DNA from: UBA12474 sp964549625
Lineage (GTDB): Bacteria > Babelota > Babeliae > Babelales > Babelaceae
Length of the DNA stretch: 64,000 nt
Direction of reading: 5' to 3'
Assembly: GCA_964549625.1 (NCBI GenBank)
Contig: CAZJVA010000001.1
Coordinates: 248,001 to 312,000, forward strand
The notes below the pieces were generated by a model, which saw only the letters and a program-made list of their open reading frames with translations, did no database searches and was not told the DNA's origin. The position numbers and the translations under genes are program-made. Shown in pieces: positions 17,082-25,720 of this stretch (the stretch's first letter is position 1; every line of letters begins with the position of its first letter).

Positions 17082-17918
17082 ATGCTTCGACGTATAAATG
17101 CATGGATGGATCGACAAAATTTTTTGGTGCAGATAGCGGTTATACTGCTTCTTGTTTTTTTGATTCGAACCTTTTTGGTTGGGTTGTATTTGGTTCCAAC
17201 TGGGTCAATGGAGCCAACCATGTTGGTAGGAGAGCGTTTTATCGCAGATAAATTGACGCCGTTCTTTAAAGAGTTTAAGCGTGGCGAGATAATAGCTTTT
17301 GATAATCCTAACTTTAAATATTCAGAGAATCCGCTCAAGTTTCTTTTTCAGCAATATGTTTGGGGCCCGGATAATTGGACAAAGCGGATAATTGGACTAC
17401 CTGGAGAGCGTATTCAGGGTAAAATTGAGGATGGTAAGCCGGTTATCTACATTAATGGAGAAAAGTTTGATGAGCCTTATGTGAACCCTTTCCCATTGAT
17501 TTATGTGCGTGATCGTAGTGGTGGCCCCTACGAGATTTCACGGCGTACCTTTGATCCGAATAAAGGTCTTGGCGAACAACCATTTTACAAGATAGATCCT
17601 GCTGACTTGTTGCCAAGTAGTTATGATAGTCTTTTGTATGCTGGTACACCGCAAGTGTATGATGAATTTGATGTCACTTTGGGAGAGGATGAATATTGGG
17701 TAATGGGGGATAACCGTGAAGGAAGCCATGATTGCCGCTCATGGGGTAACGATGGCAAAGGAATGCCACTTAAGCGCAGGCTGATTCATGGAAGAATATT
17801 TTTTAGAATTTTGTCAGTTGATAGTCAAGAAGGTTGGTTGTTATTAGATATGATAAAGCATCCAATTTCTTTCTGGTCTAAGGTTCGTTGGAGCCGCTGT
17901 TTTAATGTTGTTCGGTAG
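17082..17918 (+). CDS. lepB: Signal peptidase I
   Basis: Removes signal peptides from exported proteins at the outer face of the inner membrane. The 278-residue protein has one N-terminal membrane helix (about 15-37), the catalytic Ser42 in PTGSMEPTM, the general-base Lys101 in WTKRIIGLPGERI, and the conserved box GDNREGSHDCRSWG (family GDNR.NS.DSR). AGGTGGAG precedes the ATG. Only eight bases separate it from the next gene, so the two are co-transcribed. The many exported proteins in this window depend on such an enzyme. Confidence 0.95.
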   Translation: MLRRINAWMDRQNFLVQIAVILLLVFLIRTFLVGLYLVPTGSMEPTMLVGERFIADKLTPFFKEFKRGEIIAFDNPNFKYSENPLKFLFQQYVWGPDNWTKRIIGLPGERIQGKIEDGKPVIYINGEKFDEPYVNPFPLIYVRDRSGGPYEISRRTFDPNKGLGEQPFYKIDPADLLPSSYDSLLYAGTPQVYDEFDVTLGEDEYWVMGDNREGSHDCRSWGNDGKGMPLKRRLIHGRIFFRILSVDSQEGWLLLDMIKHPISFWSKVRWSRCFNVVR

Positions 17919-17926
17919 GGGTTGGT

Positions 17927-18505
17927 ATGAAGTACCTAATTTCAGCTTTGTTGATTGGAGTAATAGCGATTTTATCTGCTTGTGCTTGGTTTGGCGGTGG
18001 CGATAGTGCCGGGTGCCCATGTTGCCATCATGGAACATGCCGACCTGCTGGCGGTACAAAAAAATCTGGGCATAAAGTTGGATTGCGCATTGTGAATGTT
18101 TTAGATCAAGAATTGTTTGATGATGCCCATATAGCGGGTGCTCCTGGTGTTGAGTCTATTTGTGTCCAGTTCGATGATATTGAAACGGCTGCTAAGGATT
18201 GGGATAAAGCGGTGCCTGTTGTAGTGTATTGTTCTAATTATTTCTGTTCTGCAAGTCGTGAGGCTGCAAATATATTGGGTTCATTAGGCTTTGAACAAGT
18301 TTATGCGTACGAAGGTGGTATGGCCGAATGGTACCAGCTTTTTGGTGAAACTGAGCGCGATTTGATTGCTGGTCCAGCGCGTCAGGAATATCTTTCTATT
18401 GTTGTTAAGGCCCCTGAAGAGCAAGAAGAGGGCGGGGAGAAGTTTGCAATTATTACTGCTTTGGAGTTGCAAAACCTGATTAAAAAGGCTACTATCTCTG
18501 AGTAG
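17927..18505 (+). CDS. Rhodanese-domain lipoprotein
   Basis: A 192-residue protein with a lipobox (LSAC, Cys19) after a hydrophobic signal, a Cys/His-rich start of the mature chain (CPCCHHGTC), and a rhodanese fold with the active-site loop region YCSNYFCSASREAA and the conserved EGGMAEW. Rhodaneses handle sulfane sulfur or act as redox/binding modules; the loop differs from the CxxGxR form, so catalytic sulfur transfer is uncertain. Its location behind lepB and the lipoprotein anchor place it in the cell envelope. Confidence 0.8.
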   Translation: MKYLISALLIGVIAILSACAWFGGGDSAGCPCCHHGTCRPAGGTKKSGHKVGLRIVNVLDQELFDDAHIAGAPGVESICVQFDDIETAAKDWDKAVPVVVYCSNYFCSASREAANILGSLGFEQVYAYEGGMAEWYQLFGETERDLIAGPARQEYLSIVVKAPEEQEEGGEKFAIITALELQNLIKKATISE

Positions 18506-18529
18506 GGCTCTGATCCCTATCAAGATAAA

Positions 18530-18603
18530 GGCGGCATAGCCAAGTGGTAAGGCATGGGTCTGCAAAACCCTGATCCCCGGTTCGAGTCCGGGTGCCGCCT
18601 CCA
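18530..18603 (+). tRNA. tRNA-Cys (GCA anticodon)
   Basis: A 74-nt cloverleaf with encoded CCA. Acceptor GGCGGCA pairs with TGCCGCC, anticodon loop is TCTGCAAA region with GCA, and the T arm is GGTTCGAGTCC. It is 18 bases upstream of tRNA-Leu and probably in the same transcript. Confidence 0.95.
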
Positions 18604-18621
18604 AATATTGAAAAATTCTCC

Positions 18622-18708
18622 GCCGAGGTGGCGAAATAGGTAGACGCAAAGGACTTAAAATCCTTCGGCCGTAAGGCTGTGCCGGTTCGAGTCCGGCCCT
18701 CGGCACCA
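18622..18708 (+). tRNA. tRNA-Leu (UAA anticodon)
   Basis: An 87-nt class II tRNA with encoded CCA: acceptor GCCGAGG/CCTCGGC, anticodon loop CTTAAAA (anticodon UAA), and a long variable arm (CGGCCGTAAGGCTGTG). It reads UUA and UUG codons. Confidence 0.95.
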
Positions 18709-18724
18709 TATGTTTAAAAAAAAT

Positions 18725-18752
18725 TTGACAAATCTACCTTCTGTAATAGCTT
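18725..18752 (+). promoter_or_regulatory. Candidate promoter for the HU gene
   Basis: A perfect TTGACA is followed after 16 bases by TAGCTT. The -35 is strong and the -10 is weak. The position, 90 bases before the HU start, leaves a leader. Confidence 0.4.
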
Positions 18753-18840
18753 ACAGGGGAGTGTTTGTTGCGTTCGACCTAATCTTATGTTGGAATGGTA
18801 GGCGAAGCAGTGATTGAGCCTTAAAATTTGAGGGAAGTTC

Positions 18841-19113
18841 ATGAACAAGGCGCAATTGTTAGATAAGATGGCCAAATCTTCAAAGCTATCTAAATCAACA
18901 TGCAAAAAAGCATTGGAAACGTTAATTGATGTTGTATCAAAAACGTTGAAGACTGGTAACTCAGTAGTATTGACTGGTTTTGGATCATTTGTGGTACAAA
19001 AGCGTAAAGCTCGTACCGGTGTTAATCCAGCAACCGGCAAGAAAATGCAAATTCCTGCGAAAAAAGTTGCTAAATTCCGCCCAGGCCGCGCATTGCGTGA
19101 CATGGTAGCGTAA
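18841..19113 (+). CDS. hup: HU family DNA-binding protein
   Basis: A 90-residue nucleoid protein that bends DNA as a dimer. The sequence shows the HU/IHF layout: N-terminal helices (MNKAQLLDKMAKSSKLSK), the GFGSFVV turn, and the beta arm with TGVNPATGKKMQIPAKKVAKFRPG, including the conserved Pro that intercalates DNA. GAGGGAAG precedes the ATG. HU versus one of the two IHF chains cannot be told from sequence alone, but a single HU-like protein fits best. A clear terminator follows. Confidence 0.95.
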   Translation: MNKAQLLDKMAKSSKLSKSTCKKALETLIDVVSKTLKTGNSVVLTGFGSFVVQKRKARTGVNPATGKKMQIPAKKVAKFRPGRALRDMVA

Positions 19114-19133
19114 TTAGTACTGCTAATTTGCGT

Positions 19134-19166
19134 GCGGCGAAGCTACTGTGCTTCGCCGCTTTTTTT
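19134..19166 (+). terminator. Rho-independent terminator after the HU gene
   Basis: GCGGCGAAGC and GCTTCGCCGC form a 10-bp GC-rich stem with a 6-base loop, followed by TTTTTTT. Confidence 0.95.
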
Positions 19167-19185
19167 GTATAAGTATGGGGATCTA

Positions 19186-19542
19186 ATGCAATATATTGTT
19201 GATTTTTGGACTAAAATTCAAATGTATTTTCAGGAATATCCGCTTTGGGTTGCGGAAGCAGTTGCTGGCGCATTTGTGGGAATGTGTGTTGGATTTTTGG
19301 CGCGTATATTTGGTCGTTATTTAGTTTTTTCTGCTCTTGCGTTTGCTTTAGCGGGCGCATTAATGCAGAATGCGGGATTGATCACGTTTCATTTTGAAAG
19401 CTGTGCCGGCTTGATAGGATTGGATGAGTTGCCTTCAGCGTCATCGTGTTTTGGCAGTGTTATGTTTTGGGCCAAAGAGCATGTTGCGGCTTTTGTTTTC
19501 GCTTTGCTATCATTTATTTTGGGTTGGCGCTTGGGCGGATAA
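19186..19542 (+). CDS. Small membrane protein, unknown function
   Basis: A 118-residue protein with an amphipathic N-terminus (QYIVDFWTKIQMYFQEYP), a Gly/Ala-rich hydrophobic segment (about 18-40), a second (about 45-65), a short loop with two Cys, and a C-terminal helix ending LSFILGWRLGG. No family recognised. The ATG at 19186 has GGGG five bases upstream; the open frame upstream runs into the HU terminator and is not credible. It lies 20 bases before sufS on the same strand and may share its transcript. Confidence 0.65.
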   Translation: MQYIVDFWTKIQMYFQEYPLWVAEAVAGAFVGMCVGFLARIFGRYLVFSALAFALAGALMQNAGLITFHFESCAGLIGLDELPSASSCFGSVMFWAKEHVAAFVFALLSFILGWRLGG

Positions 19543-19562
19543 CCAACGATTGGTGGGTTGGT

Positions 19563-20762
19563 ATGAATGACATAAGGAACTTATTTCCGATTTTTTCTAA
19601 AAAACCTGGTTTAGTATATTTAGATAGTGCTGCTACAGCACAAAAGCCTGCGCAAGTTATTGAGCGCCTTGTGTCGTTTTATTCACTTGAAAATGCTCCG
19701 GTTCATCGTTCATTTTATGAGCTTGCTGAGGTGGCAACAGAGGCATATGAGGGTGTTCGAAAGCAGACAGCAGAATTTTTTGGTGCCCATGAGGCATCTG
19801 AAATTATTTTTACTGGTGGTGCGACTGCGGGGTGTAATGCGGTAGCTTCGGGGTGGTTGCGGCATGTTCTCTCGCCGGGGGATGAGATCGTAATATCTGT
19901 TTTGGAGCATCATTCCACCTATTTGCCCATGGTTGAGGTCGCGCGTTCTTGTGGGGCTCAAGTACGATTTATGCCTCTAGATAAAGATGGCTCTTTGTTG
20001 CTTGATGATTCGTGTGCGCTTATTACAGAAAAAACTAAATTGGTGGTTTGCACCGCTGGTTCCAATGTTATTGGTGTTGAGACTACCTTAGAACCCTTGA
20101 TTGCCCGAGCACGCGCGGTGGGTGCCGCCGTTTTTGTTGATGCGGCTCAGGCAGCTCCACGTCGCAGGTTTCAGCTTGAGGCCCTTGGGGTTGATTTTTT
20201 TGTTTGTTCGGTTCATAAGATGTGTGGGCCTACTGGTCTTGGTATTTTGTATGTAGCAAAAAAACATCACCATGAGTGTCAGCCTTGGTTGATTGGCGGT
20301 TCAATGGTGTATGAGGTACACAAGGATGATTGGAAGCCTGCTCCTATGCCGATTATGTGGGAGGCTGGCACTCCTCCGATTGCTCAAGTTATAGCCTTTG
20401 GAGAGGTGCTTTCGTTTTTATCGACATTGGATTTCTCCATTTTGCGTGCTCATGAAGCAGAATTATCGCGGGCTTTTATTCAGGGCGTTTCGGATTTTTC
20501 GGATATTGTTATTGTGGGCAATCGAGATTTGCTTTGTGAACAGGGGCATCTTGTGTCTTTTTATGTAAATGGTATTCATGCACATGATGTTGCTGCTTAT
20601 TTGGCTCAATATCAAATTTGTGTCCGTTCTGGCTACCATTGCGCGCAGCCGCTGCATGAGGCCTTGAACATTCCGCAGACGGTTCGTGCGAGTTGGTATC
20701 TGTATACAACTCACGATGATGTCGCGTTATGTGTTAGCAGGTTACGGGAACTTGTACAATGA
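19563..20762 (+). CDS. sufS: Cysteine desulfurase, SufS type
   Basis: PLP enzyme that takes sulfur from cysteine for Fe-S cluster assembly. The 399-residue protein has the class V aminotransferase features: YLDSAATAQKP at the start, HHSTYLPM around the PLP-stacking His, the PLP Lys in SVHKMCGPTGLGILY, and the active-site Cys loop CVRSGYHCAQP typical of the SufS group. ATG 19563 is the natural start because the conserved N-terminus begins there; the frame runs further upstream through the preceding gene. Other suf genes are not adjacent in this window. An ATGA couples it to the next gene. Confidence 0.93.
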   Translation: MNDIRNLFPIFSKKPGLVYLDSAATAQKPAQVIERLVSFYSLENAPVHRSFYELAEVATEAYEGVRKQTAEFFGAHEASEIIFTGGATAGCNAVASGWLRHVLSPGDEIVISVLEHHSTYLPMVEVARSCGAQVRFMPLDKDGSLLLDDSCALITEKTKLVVCTAGSNVIGVETTLEPLIARARAVGAAVFVDAAQAAPRRRFQLEALGVDFFVCSVHKMCGPTGLGILYVAKKHHHECQPWLIGGSMVYEVHKDDWKPAPMPIMWEAGTPPIAQVIAFGEVLSFLSTLDFSILRAHEAELSRAFIQGVSDFSDIVIVGNRDLLCEQGHLVSFYVNGIHAHDVAAYLAQYQICVRSGYHCAQPLHEALNIPQTVRASWYLYTTHDDVALCVSRLRELVQ

Positions 20763-21028
20763 AGCATACTTTCGGTTTTTTTATAATAGGCTTACAGCTG
20801 CTTGTTTTCAGCTATTGGTGGTTCTTTTCTCCCAAAGGTGCCAAGCGAACATTGCACGAAAAAGAAGAACTGAAAGCATTAGAAATACAGTTGTCTGAGC
20901 TAGAGTCCAAAAAAGGAACATTAGAAGCGCTCTTAGCCGAATGGGAGCAAGATCCTTTTTTAATAGAAAAATATGCTCGGGAGCATCTGGGCCTTAGCAA
21001 GACAGGTGAAGAAATATTGGTGTTATAG
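20759..21028 (+). CDS. FtsB/DivIC-like septum formation protein
   Basis: An 89-residue bitopic protein: short cytoplasmic start, one membrane helix at about 5-24, and a coiled coil (EKEELKALEIQLSELESKKGTLEALL) followed by a stretch ending YAREHLGLSKTGEEILVL, which matches the FtsB/DivIC pattern. These proteins join FtsL and FtsQ in the division complex. It overlaps sufS by 4 bases, an unusual neighbour. The family assignment rests on size, layout and the AREHLG-like end. Confidence 0.75.
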   Translation: MKHTFGFFIIGLQLLVFSYWWFFSPKGAKRTLHEKEELKALEIQLSELESKKGTLEALLAEWEQDPFLIEKYAREHLGLSKTGEEILVL

Positions 21029-21190
21029 GGGCAAAAAGGTAGGGCACACATTAACGCCTTGGTATACTGCTTGGAGTATATACGCTAACACATGCCCCTG
21101 TGGAGGTTGTTTTTATTGTTACTCTTATCTTAGATAATTATTTTATATAAGTCAATATTTTTTTAATATATTATTTTAGAAAGATTTGTT

Positions 21191-21814
21191 ATGAAGTTTT
21201 TTATACCAAAATTGCCATATGGTTTTGATTCTTTGGAGCCTTGTTTTGATGGGCGTATGGTTGAGTTGCATTATTCTAAGCACCATCAAGGATATGTTGA
21301 CAAGCTCAATGCGGCGCTTGAAGCGTATCCTGATTGGCAGGATGCTTCACTAGATGATCTTGTGTTGTTTTGGGAGCAGTTGCCCGTTGCTATACAAGAG
21401 CCTGTGCGGAATAACGCGGGTGGGCATTGGGCGCATACGTTTTTTTGGAATTGTATGATTCCGGGTGGTTGCCAGCCAAGTGCATTTTTAATGGCTCTTT
21501 TGGCTGAACATTTTGGGGCTATTGACGACTTTAAAAAGGTGTTTTTGAGTGAAGCAGGAAAATTTTTTGGGTCTGGTTGGACCTGGTTGGTTGTGGATTT
21601 ACAAGGAAAATTGCGGGTTTATTCGACTTCAAATCATGATGTTCCGCAGCACATTGGTTTTGTTCCGTTATTAGTTGTTGATCTTTGGGAGCACGCGTAT
21701 TATTTGCGCTTTGAGAATCGGCGCGCAGAATTTCTGACAGCTTGGTGGAATCTGATAAACTGGGATTTTGTAGAAGAACAATACCAACAAGCATCTTTCC
21801 GCAAGGATATCTGA
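21191..21814 (+). CDS. Superoxide dismutase, Fe/Mn family
   Basis: Converts superoxide to oxygen and peroxide. The metal ligands are visible: first His in ELHYSKHHQGYV, second in NNAGGHWAHTFFW, and Asp and His in VVDLWEHAYY; the middle GSGWTWLVV is a family hallmark. The position that holds Gln in typical Mn enzymes (NQD) is His here (TSNHDVP), as in some iron or cambialistic enzymes. The metal cannot be settled by eye. The 207-residue length is normal and no signal peptide is present. The upstream AT-rich gap has no clean promoter. lysS overlaps its stop by one base. Confidence 0.93.
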   Translation: MKFFIPKLPYGFDSLEPCFDGRMVELHYSKHHQGYVDKLNAALEAYPDWQDASLDDLVLFWEQLPVAIQEPVRNNAGGHWAHTFFWNCMIPGGCQPSAFLMALLAEHFGAIDDFKKVFLSEAGKFFGSGWTWLVVDLQGKLRVYSTSNHDVPQHIGFVPLLVVDLWEHAYYLRFENRRAEFLTAWWNLINWDFVEEQYQQASFRKDI

Positions 21815-23274
21815 TGGATGAATTTTTAGGACAAGGGGAACGCGCTGTTCGTACAGCAAAAGTAGAGCGTCTACGTGAGCAGGGTGTGGAGCCGTGGCCA
21901 GAGGCCCGCGATATATCTGCCTCATGTGCATATGTTTACTCTGAGGGTGCCGAAGGGGTAGCGTATCAGGTGGCAGGCAGAGTAATGACTAAGCGCGAGC
22001 ATGGAAAGTCTATTTTTGCACATCTTCAAGATGGTTCTGGGCGTTTACAGGTATACCTTAAGTCGGATGTGGTTGGCGCGGAATTGTTTGAGCGCTTTGC
22101 TGAGTTTGTTGATCTAGGGGATATTGTTTGGGTTTCTGGTGAGCTTTTTATCACTAAAACTGGTGAGAAGACAGTTCGTGTTACAGAATGGGTGCTTGAG
22201 AGCAAATCAGTTTTGCCGCTACCAGATAAATTTCACGGTATTGCGGACCATGAGATTAAACATCGTCAGCGTTATTTGGACTTGATCACTGATCCAGAAG
22301 CTCGGGATAGATTTTATCAGCGTTCTCGTATCGTCTCTTTTATCCGTTCTTATTTTGAGCAACATGGGTATTTGGAAGTTGAGACACCAATTTTGCATCC
22401 TATTCCCGGTGGAGCAGCGGCGCGGCCTTTTGTAACGCATCACAATGCGCTTGATACGGACTTTTATTTGCGTATTGCACCCGAGCTCTATTTAAAGAGA
22501 TTGGTTGTTGGCGGCTTTGAGCGTGTTTTTGAGTTGAATAGAAACTTTCGTAATGAAGGTGTTTCGACAAGGCATAATCCAGAGTTTACTATGCTTGAGT
22601 GTTACACGGCGCATAAGGACTATAACTTTATCATGGATTTTGTGACAAACCTTTTACGTGAGTTGGCCTTGCAGACGGTCGGCTCATTGCAGGTTCCCTA
22701 TGGTGCCCAGGTGATAAACTTTGATAACATTCGACGTATGAGTCCTCGCCAGGCGATAATAGAATTTGGAGGAATAGCAGAGAATGACTTGCGGCCGGAG
22801 CATATTGATGCCACGTGCGCGCGCTTTGAAGCTGAGGTCTCTCCTGAATATGGTTATAACCAGAAGGTTTTTGCTTTATTTGAAGCCTGTGCGGAACATA
22901 AAATTGTTGATCCTGTTTTTATTATTGATTTTCCGATTGAAATATCTCCTCTAGCAAAGCGAGATGCACATGACGAGACGTTGGCAGCACGATTTGAGCT
23001 TTTTATTGCAGGTATGGAAATTGGAAATGGATTTAATGAGCTTAATGATCCGTTTGATCAAGCGGAGCGCTTTAAATCTCAGGCCAAAGCTCATGCTTCG
23101 GGTGATCCAGAGGCTATGCGATATGATGCTGATTTTATAAGAGCCTTGGAGTATGGGATGCCTCCAACTGTTGGTGTTGGATTGGGAATTGATCGAATTG
23201 TTATGCTGATGACTAATACAACAACAATTCGTGATGTTATTCTATTTCCTGCATTGCGTTATAAGCCTGAGTGA
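21814..23274 (+). CDS. lysS: Lysyl-tRNA synthetase, class II
   Basis: Charges tRNA-Lys. The 486-residue protein has an N-terminal OB-fold anticodon domain (VAGRVMTKREHGKSIFAHLQDGSGRLQVYL) and the class II catalytic core with motif 2 (FRNEGVSTRHNPEFTMLE) and motif 3 (GVGLGIDRIVMLMTN). ATG 21814 overlaps the stop of the dismutase gene and has AAGGA upstream. It overlaps recJ by 4 bases, so sod, lysS, recJ and cmk form one coupled run. Confidence 0.96.
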   Translation: MDEFLGQGERAVRTAKVERLREQGVEPWPEARDISASCAYVYSEGAEGVAYQVAGRVMTKREHGKSIFAHLQDGSGRLQVYLKSDVVGAELFERFAEFVDLGDIVWVSGELFITKTGEKTVRVTEWVLESKSVLPLPDKFHGIADHEIKHRQRYLDLITDPEARDRFYQRSRIVSFIRSYFEQHGYLEVETPILHPIPGGAAARPFVTHHNALDTDFYLRIAPELYLKRLVVGGFERVFELNRNFRNEGVSTRHNPEFTMLECYTAHKDYNFIMDFVTNLLRELALQTVGSLQVPYGAQVINFDNIRRMSPRQAIIEFGGIAENDLRPEHIDATCARFEAEVSPEYGYNQKVFALFEACAEHKIVDPVFIIDFPIEISPLAKRDAHDETLAARFELFIAGMEIGNGFNELNDPFDQAERFKSQAKAHASGDPEAMRYDADFIRALEYGMPPTVGVGLGIDRIVMLMTNTTTIRDVILFPALRYKPE

Positions 23275-25019
23275 TAATGCGCCCTATGAACGTTGTTCGC
23301 GGTATGCGTTTTGTTTGGCGTATGCTTTTTAACGAGCGCGAAGAATTATTATTTGCTCAATCGGCATCTTTTTCGTTGTCCTATCCAGTTATGCAAGTAT
23401 TAGCGAGTCGTGGTATGTCTACCACGACCGCTATCGAAGAGTTTCTTTTTACGCCAGCTAAGCCTCATTTGCATCCTTTCGAAATGCTCAAAGGAATGGA
23501 TGTTGCTGTAGCGCGTATTGAAGAAGCAATAGAGAAGAAAGAGCGTATCTTAATTGTTGGCGACTATGATGTCGATGGTATTACGGCGACGTCTATTGTG
23601 CTTGATGGTTTGATTGGGCTTGGCGCGCAGGTTAATTTTTTTATACCTAATCGCTTTGTTGATGGTTATGGGATTAATAAAAAGATTGTTGAACGGGCTC
23701 ACGCTAGTGGGTATCGCGTTGTTGTAACGGTCGATAATGGTATTACTGCTTTGGATGCTGCTCGTCGGGCGCGGGAGCTTGGTGTTGATCTAATTATTAC
23801 TGACCATCATACGCCACATAATGTTTTACCTGATGCGTATGCGCTTGTTAATCCCAAGCAGCCGGGTTGCTTGTATCAATGTAAGGAGTTAGCGGGTGCT
23901 GGAGTTGCCTATAAGTTGGTTGCTGCGCTATACGCAAAACATGAGGGGGCAGTTCCTGAGCGAATTTACGAACTCCTTCTTTTAGGAACGATTGCGGATG
24001 TTGTACCTCTGGTCGGAGAGAATCGTGCGTTGGTTAGATTTGGTCTCTCTAAAATTCGAGAGCAAGAGAGCTTGGCTCTTTCTACGTTGCGAGCGAACGT
24101 GCGGTTGGAGCGACAGTTAACTTCCCAAGATATAGGTTTTTCTTTGGCGCCTCAGCTTAATGCACTTGGTCGTCTTGAGGATCCTCGAGACGGTGTCTTA
24201 TTTTTACTTGGTTCTGATGCAGACGAAGTTGCGCGTATTGGGCGTAGGCTCCATGAGCTTAATCAGTTGCGCAAAGAAAAAGAACGGCAAGTATTTGATG
24301 AGGTGCAGGCTGCTATCGCCGCAGGTGATATTGCGCTTGATCGAGATTTAGCTTTGGTTGCCGTTGGGGAGCGTTGGCCAGCAGGTGTTATTGGTCTTAC
24401 AGCTGGTCGTCTTAGTCAGCTATATGGGCGACCTGTTTTTTTGTTTCACCGGGCAGGAGAACTATGCAAAGGGTCTTGTCGCTCGGCACAGGGCATTGAT
24501 GTTTTTAAGTTGCTTGAGGCGGTTGCGCATACGGGGGTGCAATTTGGCGGTCATAGTGCAGCGGCTGGACTTTCGGTGCCGGTTGAAAGGCTGCGCGATT
24601 TTACCGAAGCGATTCAGGCTCGTCTTAAGGAGATGATTTCATTAGAAGATCTAGTTCCTGCCATTTCATGTGATGCCGAGTTGTCTCTCGATGAGGTGCA
24701 TAGCAAATTAATTAAAGATTTATCTCTTCTTGAGCCCTTTGGCGCGGCCAATGATCGCCCGCTTTTTTACTTGCCTCGTGTTCAGGTTGTTGGGGAACCG
24801 CAGCTTTTGAAAGGGGAGCATGTAAAATGCATGGTGACAGATCGAGGGGTGGTGAAGCCGCTGATATTTTTTAATAGGCCAGAATTGTATGAGTGGCTAG
24901 CGCGGCATACGGGTGCTTTGGTTGATGTTGCTGCGTATGTTCAAGAAAATGAATTTCGTGGTCGTAGGTCTATTGATTTACAAGGGGTCGATATTCGTTT
25001 GCGAGAGGAGTTGCTGTGA
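23271..25019 (+). CDS. recJ: Single-stranded-DNA-specific exonuclease RecJ
   Basis: 5'-3' exonuclease for single-stranded DNA in repair and recombination. The DHH-family motifs are in order: VGDYDVDGITATS, VTVDNGI, DLIITDHHTP, and the DHHA1 GGHSAAAGLSV; the C-terminal OB fold closes the 582-residue chain. The GTG at 23271 overlaps the lysS stop, and an ATG at 23277 is an alternative two codons later. The 3' end overlaps cmk by 4 bases. Confidence 0.95.
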   Translation: MIMRPMNVVRGMRFVWRMLFNEREELLFAQSASFSLSYPVMQVLASRGMSTTTAIEEFLFTPAKPHLHPFEMLKGMDVAVARIEEAIEKKERILIVGDYDVDGITATSIVLDGLIGLGAQVNFFIPNRFVDGYGINKKIVERAHASGYRVVVTVDNGITALDAARRARELGVDLIITDHHTPHNVLPDAYALVNPKQPGCLYQCKELAGAGVAYKLVAALYAKHEGAVPERIYELLLLGTIADVVPLVGENRALVRFGLSKIREQESLALSTLRANVRLERQLTSQDIGFSLAPQLNALGRLEDPRDGVLFLLGSDADEVARIGRRLHELNQLRKEKERQVFDEVQAAIAAGDIALDRDLALVAVGERWPAGVIGLTAGRLSQLYGRPVFLFHRAGELCKGSCRSAQGIDVFKLLEAVAHTGVQFGGHSAAAGLSVPVERLRDFTEAIQARLKEMISLEDLVPAISCDAELSLDEVHSKLIKDLSLLEPFGAANDRPLFYLPRVQVVGEPQLLKGEHVKCMVTDRGVVKPLIFFNRPELYEWLARHTGALVDVAAYVQENEFRGRRSIDLQGVDIRLREELL

Positions 25020-25720
25020 TAATTACTATTGATGGTCCTGTTGCTAGTGGTAAGTCTACTGTAGCGGAAAAAATGGCTGTACAGTTTGGATTTTTTTATT
25101 TGTATACAGGATTGTTATATCGTGCGCTTGCTTATGCACTTGTTACTTCTTTTTCCTATACGAAAGAAACATTGCAAGAGCCTGCGCAGAAAGATATTGA
25201 TTCTTTGTTGGCCGAGGGGCGTATTGTATACCGCTATGATTCCGGCGGACCGCATATTTTTTTTGATGGGGCCGAAATTACTGGTCTTCTTAAGTCTGAA
25301 TTTGTGGATGGCATTAGCTCTATTAGTAGTGCAAATCCTCGTGTTAGAGAGGGCGTTTTTGTCTTGCAACAGTCAATTGCGATGCAAAATGATATTGTTG
25401 CTGATGGGCGTGATACCGGTACGGTTGTTTTTCCTGATGCTGAAGTTAAGTTTTTTTTGACCGCATCATTAGAAGAGCGCGCTCGGCGTTGGCGTATTGG
25501 TCAGGAACAGCAAGGAAACTTGTTGGATGAGCGCGAAGCTTTGGCGGCGGTGTCGTTACGTGACGAGCGCGATACCAATCGTGTGGTATCACCATTAAAA
25601 ATAGCTTCAGATGCAATACTTGTTGATAATACTGGGTGGTCCATCGACGAGACTATTGCGCATATGCAGAATGTTGTTCTTGAATATCTTAATAAAGGAA
25701 CAGAACGCCGAGTGCAATAA
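25016..25720 (+). CDS. cmk: Cytidylate kinase
   Basis: Phosphorylates CMP and dCMP. The P-loop GPVASGKST (residues 7-15), FFYLYTGLLYRALAYAL, and DGRDTGTVVFPDAEVKFFL (family GRDIGTVVFPDA) identify it; the Arg-rich lid near EERARRW follows. The 234-residue length is normal. The GTG start overlaps recJ. The gene runs into the end of the convergent c-subunit gene, with a 32-base overlap of coding regions and no terminator between them. Confidence 0.95.
   Translation: MIITIDGPVASGKSTVAEKMAVQFGFFYLYTGLLYRALAYALVTSFSYTKETLQEPAQKDIDSLLAEGRIVYRYDSGGPHIFFDGAEITGLLKSEFVDGISSISSANPRVREGVFVLQQSIAMQNDIVADGRDTGTVVFPDAEVKFFLTASLEERARRWRIGQEQQGNLLDEREALAAVSLRDERDTNRVVSPLKIASDAILVDNTGWSIDETIAHMQNVVLEYLNKGTERRVQ

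Noticed and set aside
18284..18709. Minus-strand frame over tRNA-Cys and tRNA-Leu
   Set aside because: A classic false protein made by translating tRNA genes in antisense.
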